From Acidobacteriota bacterium (lineage in GTDB: Bacteria > Acidobacteriota > Thermoanaerobaculia > Thermoanaerobaculales > Sulfomarinibacteraceae), in contig JAADFK010000004.1 of the NCBI GenBank assembly GCA_013152925.1, positions 1 through 38,138 of the forward strand: a stretch of DNA of 38,138 nucleotides, in the 5' to 3' direction. The notes below the pieces were generated by a model, which saw nothing but the letters and a program-made list of their open reading frames with translations, was not told where the DNA came from and searched no databases. The translations under genes were made by a program, and so were the position numbers. Every line of letters starts with the position of its first letter. Positions within the stretch are counted from its first letter, which is position 1. Of the stretch, positions 8,513 to 15,342 are shown one piece after another.

Positions 8513-8566
8513 GGTGAGGCATCACCAACCGGCTGGGGTGTCACCCGGCAACGCCCGTCCAACGGG
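8513..8566. other. Three tandem small hairpins between coaD and the glycosyltransferase
   Basis: GGTGA/TCACC (8513-8526), GGGTG/CACCC (8536-8546) and CCCGT/ACGGG (8554-8566) follow one another after the coaD stop. Each is only 4-5 bp, and no T-run follows. They may attenuate or stabilise the transcript end. Confidence 0.25.
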
Positions 8567-8616
8567 TCGTGGGGGAGATCTTCCCGTCCGGGACGGTCGT
8601 CGGGCGGCGTGACGCC

Positions 8617-9756
8617 GTGCGCCTGCTGATCCTTGGTCCCGGGCACCCTTTTCGCGGTGGTATCGCCAGGACGACCACCGACCTGGTGCTGGCTCTCAGG
8701 GACCGGGGCCACCGGGTGGAGTTCTTCACACCGTACCGGCAGTACCCTGGCTGGCTCTACCCCGGGGTCGGCGACCGCGATCCGGACGCCTGCGCCCGGG
8801 TCGAGGGAGCCCGGTCGATCCTGGCGCCACTGTCCCCCCTGGCGTGGGCCGGTCTGCGGCGGCAGTCGCGAGACGTGGGTGCCGACGCATGGGTCCTGCC
8901 CTACTGGACCTGGGCCTGGGCGCCATGGTGGCGTTTCCTGTTGATGGGATTGCCGCCGGACCGGCCGCCGGCCGTGGCCATCGTCCACAACGTGGCCGAC
9001 CACGACGCGGGCGTCCTCCAGCGCCTGGCGGCGCGGCTCGTCTTGGGCCGGGTGGAGGGGCTCTTCACCCACGCCGAATCTCTGGCGTGCCAGCTGAGGG
9101 AGCTCTACCCGTGGACCCCCGTGGGAGCGTTTCCCCTCCCCGTGCCGCGCGTGGAGCGAGGCGACCGCGCAGCGGCGCGGTCGGCCCTCGGCATCGAGCG
9201 GCGCGAGCGGCTGGCGATGTTCGTGGGGCTCGTTCGGTCGTACAAGGGCGTTGAGGATCTCCTGAGAGCCTGGGCCCGGTTACCCGCGGGCTCGCCGTGG
9301 CGTCTCCTGGTGGCCGGAGAGCCCTGGGGAGAGCTGGGAGTGGAGCTCCGGTCGCTTCATGACCGCCTGGGGCTGGGAGCCCGTGTCCGGCTGGATCTGA
9401 GATGGATTCCCGAGAACGAGCTGGGCGCGCTGATGGCCGCGGCCGACCTGCTGGTCGCGCCCTACCGCCACGGCTCCCAGTCGGCCGTGGTTCCGCTGGC
9501 CTTCGCCCACGGGATTCCGGTGCTGGCCACGTCGGTGGGTGGGCTGGCCGAGGTAGTCCGGGACGGGATCAACGGGCGAATCGTCCCGCCGGCCGACCCC
9601 CCGGCGCTCGCCCGGGCCGTGGAGGCGCTGGACGACACGACCCTGGCCCGTCTGAGGGACGGTTGCCGTTCCACTCAGGATGCGCTCGGCTGGGATGTCT
9701 ACGCCTTGCGGCTGGAAGGGCTGCTGGAACGGGTCGTCGAGGCGTCCGGGCGTTGA
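8617..9756 (+). CDS. GT4-family glycosyltransferase
   Basis: Cytoplasmic retaining glycosyltransferase with the GT-B fold. The N-terminal half begins VRLLILGPGHPFRGGIA, with the Gly-rich acceptor loop RGGIART. The C-terminal half has AMFVGLVRSYKGVEDLLRAW, then RWIPENELGALMAAADLLVAPYR, and the donor-site region SQSAVVPLAFAHGIPVLATSVGGLAEVV with the second Glu of the E-x7-E pattern (the first position is not Glu). I favour the GTG at 8617 because the first strand of GT4 enzymes usually begins at once; a GTG at 8569 would add 16 residues. Neither has a clear ribosome binding site. The sugar and acceptor cannot be told from sequence. The Wzm-type permease 2.7 kb downstream suggests, weakly, a polysaccharide or glycolipid pathway. 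Confidence 0.85.
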   Translation: MRLLILGPGHPFRGGIARTTTDLVLALRDRGHRVEFFTPYRQYPGWLYPGVGDRDPDACARVEGARSILAPLSPLAWAGLRRQSRDVGADAWVLPYWTWAWAPWWRFLLMGLPPDRPPAVAIVHNVADHDAGVLQRLAARLVLGRVEGLFTHAESLACQLRELYPWTPVGAFPLPVPRVERGDRAAARSALGIERRERLAMFVGLVRSYKGVEDLLRAWARLPAGSPWRLLVAGEPWGELGVELRSLHDRLGLGARVRLDLRWIPENELGALMAAADLLVAPYRHGSQSAVVPLAFAHGIPVLATSVGGLAEVVRDGINGRIVPPADPPALARAVEALDDTTLARLRDGCRSTQDALGWDVYALRLEGLLERVVEASGR

Positions 9757-9790
9757 GGGACAGAGCCCATCCACGACCCCGTGAAACGAA

Positions 9791-9816
9791 ACGAGCCGGC
9801 CTCGAGGCCGGCTCGT
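9791..9816. terminator. Strong terminator hairpin between convergent genes
   Basis: A perfect 11-bp stem, ACGAGCCGGCC and GGCCGGCTCGT, closes a TCGA loop between the glycosyltransferase (plus) and the secreted protein gene (minus). On the minus strand it is followed by the T-rich TTCGTTTCAC. It probably serves both transcripts. Confidence 0.8.
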
Positions 9817-9835
9817 GGGATGGAAAGAGGGTCGT

Positions 9836-10849
9836 TCAGCGTGCCAGGCCGCGAACGAGGTTGATGGCGTCCTCGCGGCTCAGGTGATCTCCGAGCTTGA
9901 GGGTCTTGATGTCGGACCAGCTGTCCTCGTCGAGCGTGATGTACTGCACCGCGTCCCCGGCGTTCCAGTAGAGGGCGATGGAGAGGTTGTGTCCAACCTC
10001 GAAGTCCGCATCGTTGAGGGGAAGGCCCGGCTTGATGAACACCATCTTGCGGAGGCCGAAAACGATGACGTTCCGCCGGCGCTGCGCCGTGACGGGGTCC
10101 CCGTCTCCGTCGGATTCGGGCTCCTCTCTCAGGCGCACGATGCCGAACATGCAGTTGGGGAGGTCCGCGAAGATAAGATGGGGGTCACCGCTCTGTGCGT
10201 CGACAAAGAGACGCGGGAAGGTCAGACCCGAGGCATCCTCCTCGAGCTTGCAGCCGGAGCCCCATGGTACGAGGGCTTCCATCTCCACGGGGGCCCAGCC
10301 CTCCATGTCGGGGATGCCATTCTCATCGAGGACGGTTGAGGCGTAGTAGGCGCTGCCGCCGTCGTCGGCTGTGAGGTCTTCCCACCAGGCGAGGTGGATC
10401 CGGCTGTCGATGCCGGTGACCACGACATTGCCGTCATCATCGGTGGCCGTCAGCTTCGTGTCGTGCACGAGGAGGGAGGGATGTGCGGCGTTGAGACGGC
10501 TTTGGCCGGCAACGGCGATGGGGCCGAACCAGGTTCCATCGTGCAGCGTGGCCAGCATGATCCGGGAAAGGCCTTCGGTGGGGTTTTCTTGCCAGGTTGT
10601 GACGATGGTCTTGGTGGCCGGGTCGAAAGCGATGAGAAGGAAGGATGCGTTGACGTTCGCGGTTTGCGGAACCGGGATGATCTCGGGGTTCTGCTCGGCA
10701 CGCTCCATGATGAGGGAGAGCCCGCTGTCGGCGGCCTCCAGCCTGTAGAGGGTGCCGTCCGGTCCCAGGGCGATGTTCGGCGTCCCGGCCGACGCCACCA
10801 TGGCCACGGTCGTCAGCAACACGGCAAGGCAAGTGATTGCTCGTTTCAT
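9836..10849 (-). CDS. Secreted protein of unknown function, third gene of the HTH-TPR operon
   Basis: A 337-aa protein that I do not recognise. Residues 1-22 are a signal peptide (LAVLLTTVAMVASAG). The mature part has propeller-like strands: GPDGTLYRLE, SFLLIAFDP, TIVTTWQENP and RIHLAWWEDLTADDGGSAYYAST resemble blades of sialidase-like folds, though no full Asp-box (SxDxGxxW) is present. Two cysteines (CKLEED and LPNCMFG) may form a disulphide. The C terminus, LSREDAINLVRGLAR, is a short helix. The ATG at 10849 has GAGAGG 6 nt upstream and lies 2 nt after the stop of the TPR gene, so it shares that operon's promoter. Co-transcription with an XRE regulator and a TPR protein suggests that its production is the output, or the signal, of that pair. 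Confidence 0.72.
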   Translation of the reverse strand: MKRAITCLAVLLTTVAMVASAGTPNIALGPDGTLYRLEAADSGLSLIMERAEQNPEIIPVPQTANVNASFLLIAFDPATKTIVTTWQENPTEGLSRIMLATLHDGTWFGPIAVAGQSRLNAAHPSLLVHDTKLTATDDDGNVVVTGIDSRIHLAWWEDLTADDGGSAYYASTVLDENGIPDMEGWAPVEMEALVPWGSGCKLEEDASGLTFPRLFVDAQSGDPHLIFADLPNCMFGIVRLREEPESDGDGDPVTAQRRRNVIVFGLRKMVFIKPGLPLNDADFEVGHNLSIALYWNAGDAVQYITLDEDSWSDIKTLKLGDHLSREDAINLVRGLAR

Positions 10850-10851
10850 CT

Positions 10852-11757
10852 TCAACCTCTCAAGTTCACCACGCGGGTGAGGTCCACATCGAGGAAAACG
10901 TCGATAATGTCCTCGTCGGGCGCCACCTCGGGGTAGCACCGGACGAGCTCGCTCAGGAAGCGGCGGGCCCGGAAGCGATCTCCCTCGCGGACGGCGACCT
11001 CGGCCAGCAGGAAGAGCGTGTTCTTCACCACCAGGCGGTCGTCGGTCTCCATGGCCAGCTCCAGGCCCCGCTCGCCGTGACGCCGCGCCTCCTGCAACGA
11101 CCCATCAAGGAGATGCCCGTAGCACAGATCCTGGAGCGGCTGGGGCAGGAGGTGCAGTGCCCTCTGGAGCTCCAGCTCCCGGCGTGACACGTCGCACAAC
11201 TCGATTCCGGAGTCCAGACGGTCGGTGCACATGAGCACGTAGCCCAGGTTGTCCCGTACCAGGGAGGCCATGGAACGGTGGTACCCCGTCAACCCTTCGT
11301 AAGCAGCCAGGGCCCGCCGGTACGCTGTCTCGGCCTCATCGAAGCGTGAGTCCAGCACGGCGATATTGCCGACGAGGTTGTTGGTTGCCGCCGTCGGGGC
11401 GTCTTCTCCCAGCTCATTGGCAAAGGAGAGGGCCCGCCGCGCGTAGCCCATGGCGTCCTGAAGCCGGGTGGCCATGTAGAGAGCCATGCCCGTGTAGTAC
11501 GATGCCATCCAACGGGCGCGCGGCCGGCCGCTTCCCAGGAGGATTCTCTTGAGCCGGGGGAGGCAATCCTCCCCCCGTTCCAGGTCGATCAGGATGGCGG
11601 CCTGGTTGCAAAACGCGAGATCGGCCCGCTCGGAGTCCCCGCGGCGAATGGCTCCCGCCTCGGCCTGGCGCCAGACGTCGAGCGCCACCTCCACATCGCC
11701 GGCGGCGAAGGCCGCCTCGGCCCGCTGGCGGTGGAGCTCGTACCAGGCTTCGCTCAT
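10852..11757 (-). CDS. TPR repeat protein coupled to an XRE regulator
   Basis: A 301-aa cytoplasmic protein built of helical hairpins of the tetratricopeptide type: EAAFAAGDVEVALDVWRQAE, DLAFCNQAAILIDLERGED, ASYYTGMALYMATRLQDAMGYARRAL, NNLVGNIAVLDSRFDEAETAYRRAL, DNLGYVLMCTDRLDSGI and FLLAEVAVREGDRFRARRFL are clear repeats covering nearly the whole chain. No catalytic domain or signal peptide is seen. Its ATG overlaps the stop of the regulator gene (ATGA at 11754-11757), giving translational coupling, and the next gene starts 2 nt after its stop. In Gram-positive RRNPP regulators an XRE-type DNA-binding domain and a TPR-like peptide-sensing domain are fused; here they are split over two coupled genes. 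A sensory or scaffold role is therefore plausible but unproven. Confidence 0.82.
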   Translation of the reverse strand: MSEAWYELHRQRAEAAFAAGDVEVALDVWRQAEAGAIRRGDSERADLAFCNQAAILIDLERGEDCLPRLKRILLGSGRPRARWMASYYTGMALYMATRLQDAMGYARRALSFANELGEDAPTAATNNLVGNIAVLDSRFDEAETAYRRALAAYEGLTGYHRSMASLVRDNLGYVLMCTDRLDSGIELCDVSRRELELQRALHLLPQPLQDLCYGHLLDGSLQEARRHGERGLELAMETDDRLVVKNTLFLLAEVAVREGDRFRARRFLSELVRCYPEVAPDEDIIDVFLDVDLTRVVNLRG

Positions 11758-12170
11758 CGTCGGCCCCAGCGTGACCGGTCGCCGAGCTCGGCCTCGCGTT
11801 CCTCGGCCCGTTGGCGCCGGAGCTTGAACTCGAGGAACTCCTGGACCTCCCGGCGCGCTTCGGGATCCAGCCGCCGCAACATCTGGAGCGTCTGCATGTC
11901 CTCCTGAGAGAGAGGAGCCGCGGCAGCCTTGACCGGCGGCGCCGTCTCCTGCTGGAAGAACTGGGCCACGTCCATGCCGAACACGGTGAGAATCTTGAAG
12001 AGGTTGTCGAGGGAGACCCGGTAGGTTCCCTTCTCCATGCGTGACAGATCCGACTGTTGAATGCCAATCTGGCGCGCCAGCTCCGACTGGGTCATCCCGC
12101 GGAGCTTGCGGAGCTTCCGCAACCGCTCTCCGATCCGGGCGACCTCTGGAACTTCCTGGCGAACCGCCAC
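11754..12170 (-). CDS. XRE-family helix-turn-helix regulator
   Basis: A 138-aa cytoplasmic DNA-binding protein. Residues about 12-66 are a Cro/C1-type five-helix domain: IGERLRKLRKLRGMTQSELARQ, then the recognition helix QSDLSRMEKGTYR and SLDNLFKILTVFGMDVAQFF. The C-terminal half is charged and helical (DMQTLQMLRRLDPEARREVQEFLEFKLRRQ), with no ligand domain of its own. The start is GTG at 12170 with GGGAGG 4 nt upstream. It is the first gene of a three-gene operon behind a near-consensus promoter, and an imperfect palindrome in its leader is a natural site for autoregulation. The downstream TPR gene overlaps its stop codon and probably encodes its partner. Confidence 0.9.
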   Translation of the reverse strand: MAVRQEVPEVARIGERLRKLRKLRGMTQSELARQIGIQQSDLSRMEKGTYRVSLDNLFKILTVFGMDVAQFFQQETAPPVKAAAAPLSQEDMQTLQMLRRLDPEARREVQEFLEFKLRRQRAEEREAELGDRSRWGRR

Positions 12171-12191
12171 GCAACCTCCCGACTGATGTAC

Positions 12192-12220
12192 GATACCCTC
12201 CCGTTTGAAACCGGGATACC
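12192..12220 (-). promoter_or_regulatory. Operator-like palindrome in the XRE operon leader
   Basis: CCCGTTTGAAACCGGG (12200-12215) has the core GTTTGAAAC, a palindrome around one base, and is flanked by two direct copies of GATACC (12192-12197 and 12215-12220). It lies between the predicted transcription start (about 12220) and the ribosome binding site, where a bound repressor would block transcription. Binding by the operon's own XRE protein is inference. Confidence 0.5.
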
Positions 12221-12226
12221 ATATTC

Positions 12227-12255
12227 ATAGTAAGGTGGGAACCATGGCGTGTCAA
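12227..12255 (-). promoter_or_regulatory. Strong sigma-70 promoter of the XRE-TPR operon
   Basis: On the minus strand a consensus TTGACA (12255-12250) is separated by 17 nt from TACTAT (12232-12227). The predicted start near 12220 gives a leader of about 50 nt. This is one of the best sigma-70 matches in the window. Confidence 0.78.
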
Positions 12256-12448
12256 CATATTTCCTGGCGTGTCCGGCCGGCCCCCGCCGGCGAGGAGCCG
12301 CCACCGGGAGCGACCATGAGCTGCTTCGTGTCCTTGAGGTTGTGCGAGCCGCGTTTGCCAAGACATTCGTGTTTTCTCAAGTATCGTCATGCCCCGGTTT
12401 ACTGGTGATGGCAATGGTCATGGGGAGATCTTTCCGGGCGGGCCGCCC

Positions 12449-13261
12449 ATGCCTTTGATCCAGCTGCTGGCCGAGTTCGGGCGGAGCCTGCGTGGCAACG
12501 CGTACCTGCTGTGGCAGCTTTCTGTGCGGGCCTTTCTCTCCCGGCACAAGGGCTCGGTTCTTGGGCTGCTGTGGCCCTTCGTCAACACCGCGGTCCAACT
12601 GGGGCTGTACTGGGCGGTGTTCTCCAAGTTGATTGGCATACGTCTTGCTGAGGGATCGCCCGTGGGTTTTGGACTGTACCTCATGGTCGGACTGGTGCCG
12701 TACATCGCGGCCAGCGACGCCCTGACGCGTTCGACCTCGCTTTTTCGCGCCAACCGGACCCTGATTCAGCGCGTCCGTTTTCCAGCAGAGGTTCTGGTGA
12801 TGGGTGAGCTGCTGGGCACGCTGATGCACCACGGCCTGGCCATGCTGGTGGTCATCGCCGTCTGTGTGGCGGTGGGAGCCGTCAGCCTGTCCGGTCTGCC
12901 CTGGTTCTTCCTTGGGCTGGGCGTGATGATCCTGTGGCTGGTGGGGCTGTGCCTGCTGCTCGCGGTGGCCGGTGCCGCCTTGCCGGATTTCGGCGAGGTG
13001 CTCGGGCTGACGCTCCTGGTGGTGTTTTACGCGGCCCCCATCGTCTACCCGATGACGATGATTCACAACCCGGCGATCCGGGCCCTCATCTCGCTGAACC
13101 CGCTGACACAGGTGGTCGGCCTCATCCGTGCCGGCCTCATCCGGATGCCGCCACCCGGCTGGTGGGCCATCGGCGCCCTGGCCGGCGTCGGGCTGATTCT
13201 CGCCGGCGCAGGAATTGTCGCGGTGGCCGGTGTCCGGCGGCATCTGGCGGACTTGTTGTGA
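12449..13261 (+). CDS. Wzm-type ABC-2 transporter permease
   Basis: Inner-membrane subunit of an ABC-2 exporter of the polysaccharide (Wzm/KpsM/TagG) type. The 270-aa protein begins with an amphipathic helix, then SRHKGSVLGLLWPFVNTAV, the charged loop and first membrane helix typical of Wzm, and has about six membrane helices (YWAVFSKLIG, GLYLMVGLVPYIAA, LAMLVVIAVCVAVGAV, FFLGLGVMILWLVGLCLLLAVAG, LTLLVVFYAAPIVYPM, IGALAGVGLILAGAGIVAVAG). The family's ATPase partner (Wzt) is not adjacent on either side, so it must be elsewhere. I chose the ATG at 12449, which gives the usual family length; an ATG at 12389 would add 20 residues. Neither has a good ribosome binding site. Substrate unknown. Confidence 0.83.
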   Translation: MPLIQLLAEFGRSLRGNAYLLWQLSVRAFLSRHKGSVLGLLWPFVNTAVQLGLYWAVFSKLIGIRLAEGSPVGFGLYLMVGLVPYIAASDALTRSTSLFRANRTLIQRVRFPAEVLVMGELLGTLMHHGLAMLVVIAVCVAVGAVSLSGLPWFFLGLGVMILWLVGLCLLLAVAGAALPDFGEVLGLTLLVVFYAAPIVYPMTMIHNPAIRALISLNPLTQVVGLIRAGLIRMPPPGWWAIGALAGVGLILAGAGIVAVAGVRRHLADLL

Positions 13262-13313
13262 CCAGAGGAGTTGAACGATCGAAACGATCTCCGTGGCGGC
13301 GGCAGGGATGGTG

Positions 13314-13319
13314 TAGAAT
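13314..13319 (+). promoter_or_regulatory. -10 box TAGAAT before the FG-GAP protein gene
   Basis: TAGAAT about 75 nt ahead of the ATG at 13395. No -35 match is seen at 17 nt. A small palindrome, GATCGAAACGATC (13277-13289), lies just upstream and could be an activator or repressor site. Confidence 0.3.
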
Positions 13320-13394
13320 GCCCCGCCCGTCACGGGATGGAAACCCGCCGGTCATCCGGGAAGGATGAGCGTGGCAACGTGGAGGACGAGAGAG

Positions 13395-15098
13395 ATGCAA
13401 CGAATATTGAGAAGATGGTGCATGACAGGCCTCATGGGCTTCGGTTTGCTGTGGACGCCGGTGGCCGTGACGGCGGGGGTGACACCCCAGGTCAAGAAGC
13501 CGGAAGCGACGCCCACCGGCAAGCCGGCGCCACAATCGACCATTGACGACAACGCCCCGGAGCGATCGCACAGCTTCGACGAGTGGGTGGCGGCCATGAT
13601 GAAGCCGAGGCCCTATCCCAAGAGCACCATCGTTCGCATTGACAAGAACTTCGCGCGGCCTCACAGGGCGGTTCCCTGGAAGTTCCGTATCGTCAAGGAG
13701 GACAAGGATACGGTGTGGCTTCAGCCGCTGCCGCCCGAGGACCCCGCCTCTCCGCTTCACGAGTTCTGGTTGCAGGAGCAGGAACGGCAGGCAATGATCC
13801 TCCACAACCTTGAAAACCCAGAGAAGGCCAACATGCTCAACTTCGATGAGGCACGTCCGCCCATGCCGTTCCAGGACGCCGTGCATTTCCAGGTGAGTCA
13901 GGACGGGCTTCCGAAGTCAGGGCAGTGGCGGAACAACTTTGTCCTGGCCGATCTCAATGAGGATGGGATCACGGACATGCTCATGCCGCCTCCCCGGGAG
14001 GGAGAGTTCCGGGCTCCTATCATCCTGCTTGGTGATGGTCACGGCGCGTTCCGCCAGTGGAAGAAGGTCCGCTGGCCGGCCAAGGTGCCCTTCGACTACG
14101 GCGGCGTCGCCGTCGCCGATTTCGATCATGACGGCCACAAGGACATCGTCGTGGCCGTCCATTTCAAGAACCAGTACGTCCTCTACGGGGACGGTCACGG
14201 CGACTTTTCCCGTTTTCAGAAGCTCCCGACGCCCAAGGAGGAGGTCCACAGCCAGGCCGTGGCGGTCGCCGACTTCAACGGTGACGGCTGGCAGGATCTG
14301 GCCTTCCTCGCCGAGGTCAGCTACAACATCAAGACCTCGGAGAGTCTTTCCGTCCCATCGGTCTGGGTGCTGGAAAACAGGAAGGGCAAGGGGTGGACCG
14401 TCCATCTGAAAGGGCTTCCCAACAAGATCATGGGGATGAAGCTGGTCGCCACGGATCTCGACGGCGACGGGCGGCCGGATCTCCTTGTGTCCTCGAGTGC
14501 ACAGGATTGGCGAAACCTGGTGTTCTTCAACAGGGTCGACGCCGCGACGGACGCGTGGAGCTGGGCGACGAACCGTGTGGGCGACGTGCTGGCGGGCGCC
14601 TTCCATTTCTCCGTCGTGCCGGAGGCCGGGACGACCAACCAGGTCCTTGCCGTCTTCCAGCAGTTCCAGCTCCTTCACAAGCCGGACGAGTCCACGGGGA
14701 GGAAATCCACCTCGAGATCCGGGCTGGTGCGGTACACCATCCATCCAAACGGGGTGGTGGACACCCGGGTTCTCGAGCTGGACGAGACGGAACAGAGGAG
14801 CAATCCCTGGTGGCGACTGGCCTCGGGAGACATCAACGGGGACGGTGCCGCCGATGCGGTGTTGCTCCGGCATTCGGGCGCCATCCAGGTGTTGTTCGGC
14901 GACAGCCGCGGGGGATACGTGGAGGAGAAAACGCCGGAGTTCAAGCCGATGGGGCGTCCCTACGACGTGCAGATCCGGGACATCGATGGCGATGGCCATG
15001 GGGAGATCATCGTGATGACTGCCGCCACCAAGAAGCTTCCCGGCGGCATGGCAATCCTGCGGATGGCCCCATCACCTCCATCCGGTGCCTCCAGGTAG
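13395..15098 (+). CDS. Secreted FG-GAP/VCBS repeat protein
   Basis: A 567-aa exported protein. The signal peptide covers residues 1-27 (GLMGFGLLWTPVAVTAG). After a Pro-rich linker and a unique region, six calcium-loop motifs of the FG-GAP/VCBS type recur at blade spacing: DLNEDGITD, DFDHDGHKD, DFNGDGWQD, DLDGDGRPD, DINGDGAAD and DIDGDGHGE. Each follows a hydrophobic strand (FVLADLN, VAVADFD, LVATDLD), as in integrin-alpha-like propellers of about seven blades that bind Ca2+. Such domains act in adhesion or extracellular recognition. The ATG at 13395 has GGAGG 9 nt upstream and starts the signal peptide directly; ATG 13365 and GTG 13371 are in-frame alternatives. The gene stands alone between the permease and the next secreted protein. 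Ligand unknown. Confidence 0.8.
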   Translation: MQRILRRWCMTGLMGFGLLWTPVAVTAGVTPQVKKPEATPTGKPAPQSTIDDNAPERSHSFDEWVAAMMKPRPYPKSTIVRIDKNFARPHRAVPWKFRIVKEDKDTVWLQPLPPEDPASPLHEFWLQEQERQAMILHNLENPEKANMLNFDEARPPMPFQDAVHFQVSQDGLPKSGQWRNNFVLADLNEDGITDMLMPPPREGEFRAPIILLGDGHGAFRQWKKVRWPAKVPFDYGGVAVADFDHDGHKDIVVAVHFKNQYVLYGDGHGDFSRFQKLPTPKEEVHSQAVAVADFNGDGWQDLAFLAEVSYNIKTSESLSVPSVWVLENRKGKGWTVHLKGLPNKIMGMKLVATDLDGDGRPDLLVSSSAQDWRNLVFFNRVDAATDAWSWATNRVGDVLAGAFHFSVVPEAGTTNQVLAVFQQFQLLHKPDESTGRKSTSRSGLVRYTIHPNGVVDTRVLELDETEQRSNPWWRLASGDINGDGAADAVLLRHSGAIQVLFGDSRGGYVEEKTPEFKPMGRPYDVQIRDIDGDGHGEIIVMTAATKKLPGGMAILRMAPSPPSGASR

Positions 15099-15174
15099 CG
15101 TGAGGCGGCGCTTTGCCCTTTCGGGCGGGGTTGTGTATCATGCCGTTGGTTCTCCCGCATTTTCGGTGGGGGGG

Positions 15175-15203
15175 TTGACAGCCTGGAAGTGGGATGTTAC
15201 GTT
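15175..15203 (+). promoter_or_regulatory. Strong extended -10 promoter
   Basis: Consensus TTGACA (15175-15180) is followed after 17 nt by TACGTT (15198-15203), preceded by TG at 15195-15196, the extended -10 element. It predicts a start near 15210 and an unusually long leader of about 130 nt before the ATG at 15343. Confidence 0.65.
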
Positions 15204-15209
15204 TATGCT

Positions 15210-15342
15210 GTTATGACATGGCGACCGAGCGAAAGGCTCAGAAAACCACGGTGGGGAGGTGATGTTCTCGACAGGGAAACGGTTGATTCGAGGGTAGTTC
15301 AAGAAGGTTGAGATCGTCAACACGTCAAGGAAGGAGTTTGGT
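15210..15342 (+). other. Long structured 5' leader
   Basis: The predicted leader contains a short hairpin (GAGC, loop GAAAG, GCTC near 15222-15240), an A-rich CAGAAAACC and a G-rich GGTGGGGAGGTG before the ribosome binding site GGAAGGAG at 15328-15336. It does not match any riboswitch consensus I know, including GEMM c-di-GMP motifs. Confidence 0.3.

Noticed and set aside
15210-15342. c-di-GMP (GEMM) riboswitch in the long leader
   Set aside because: The conserved GCAAACC and GACGCAAAGCC cores are absent.
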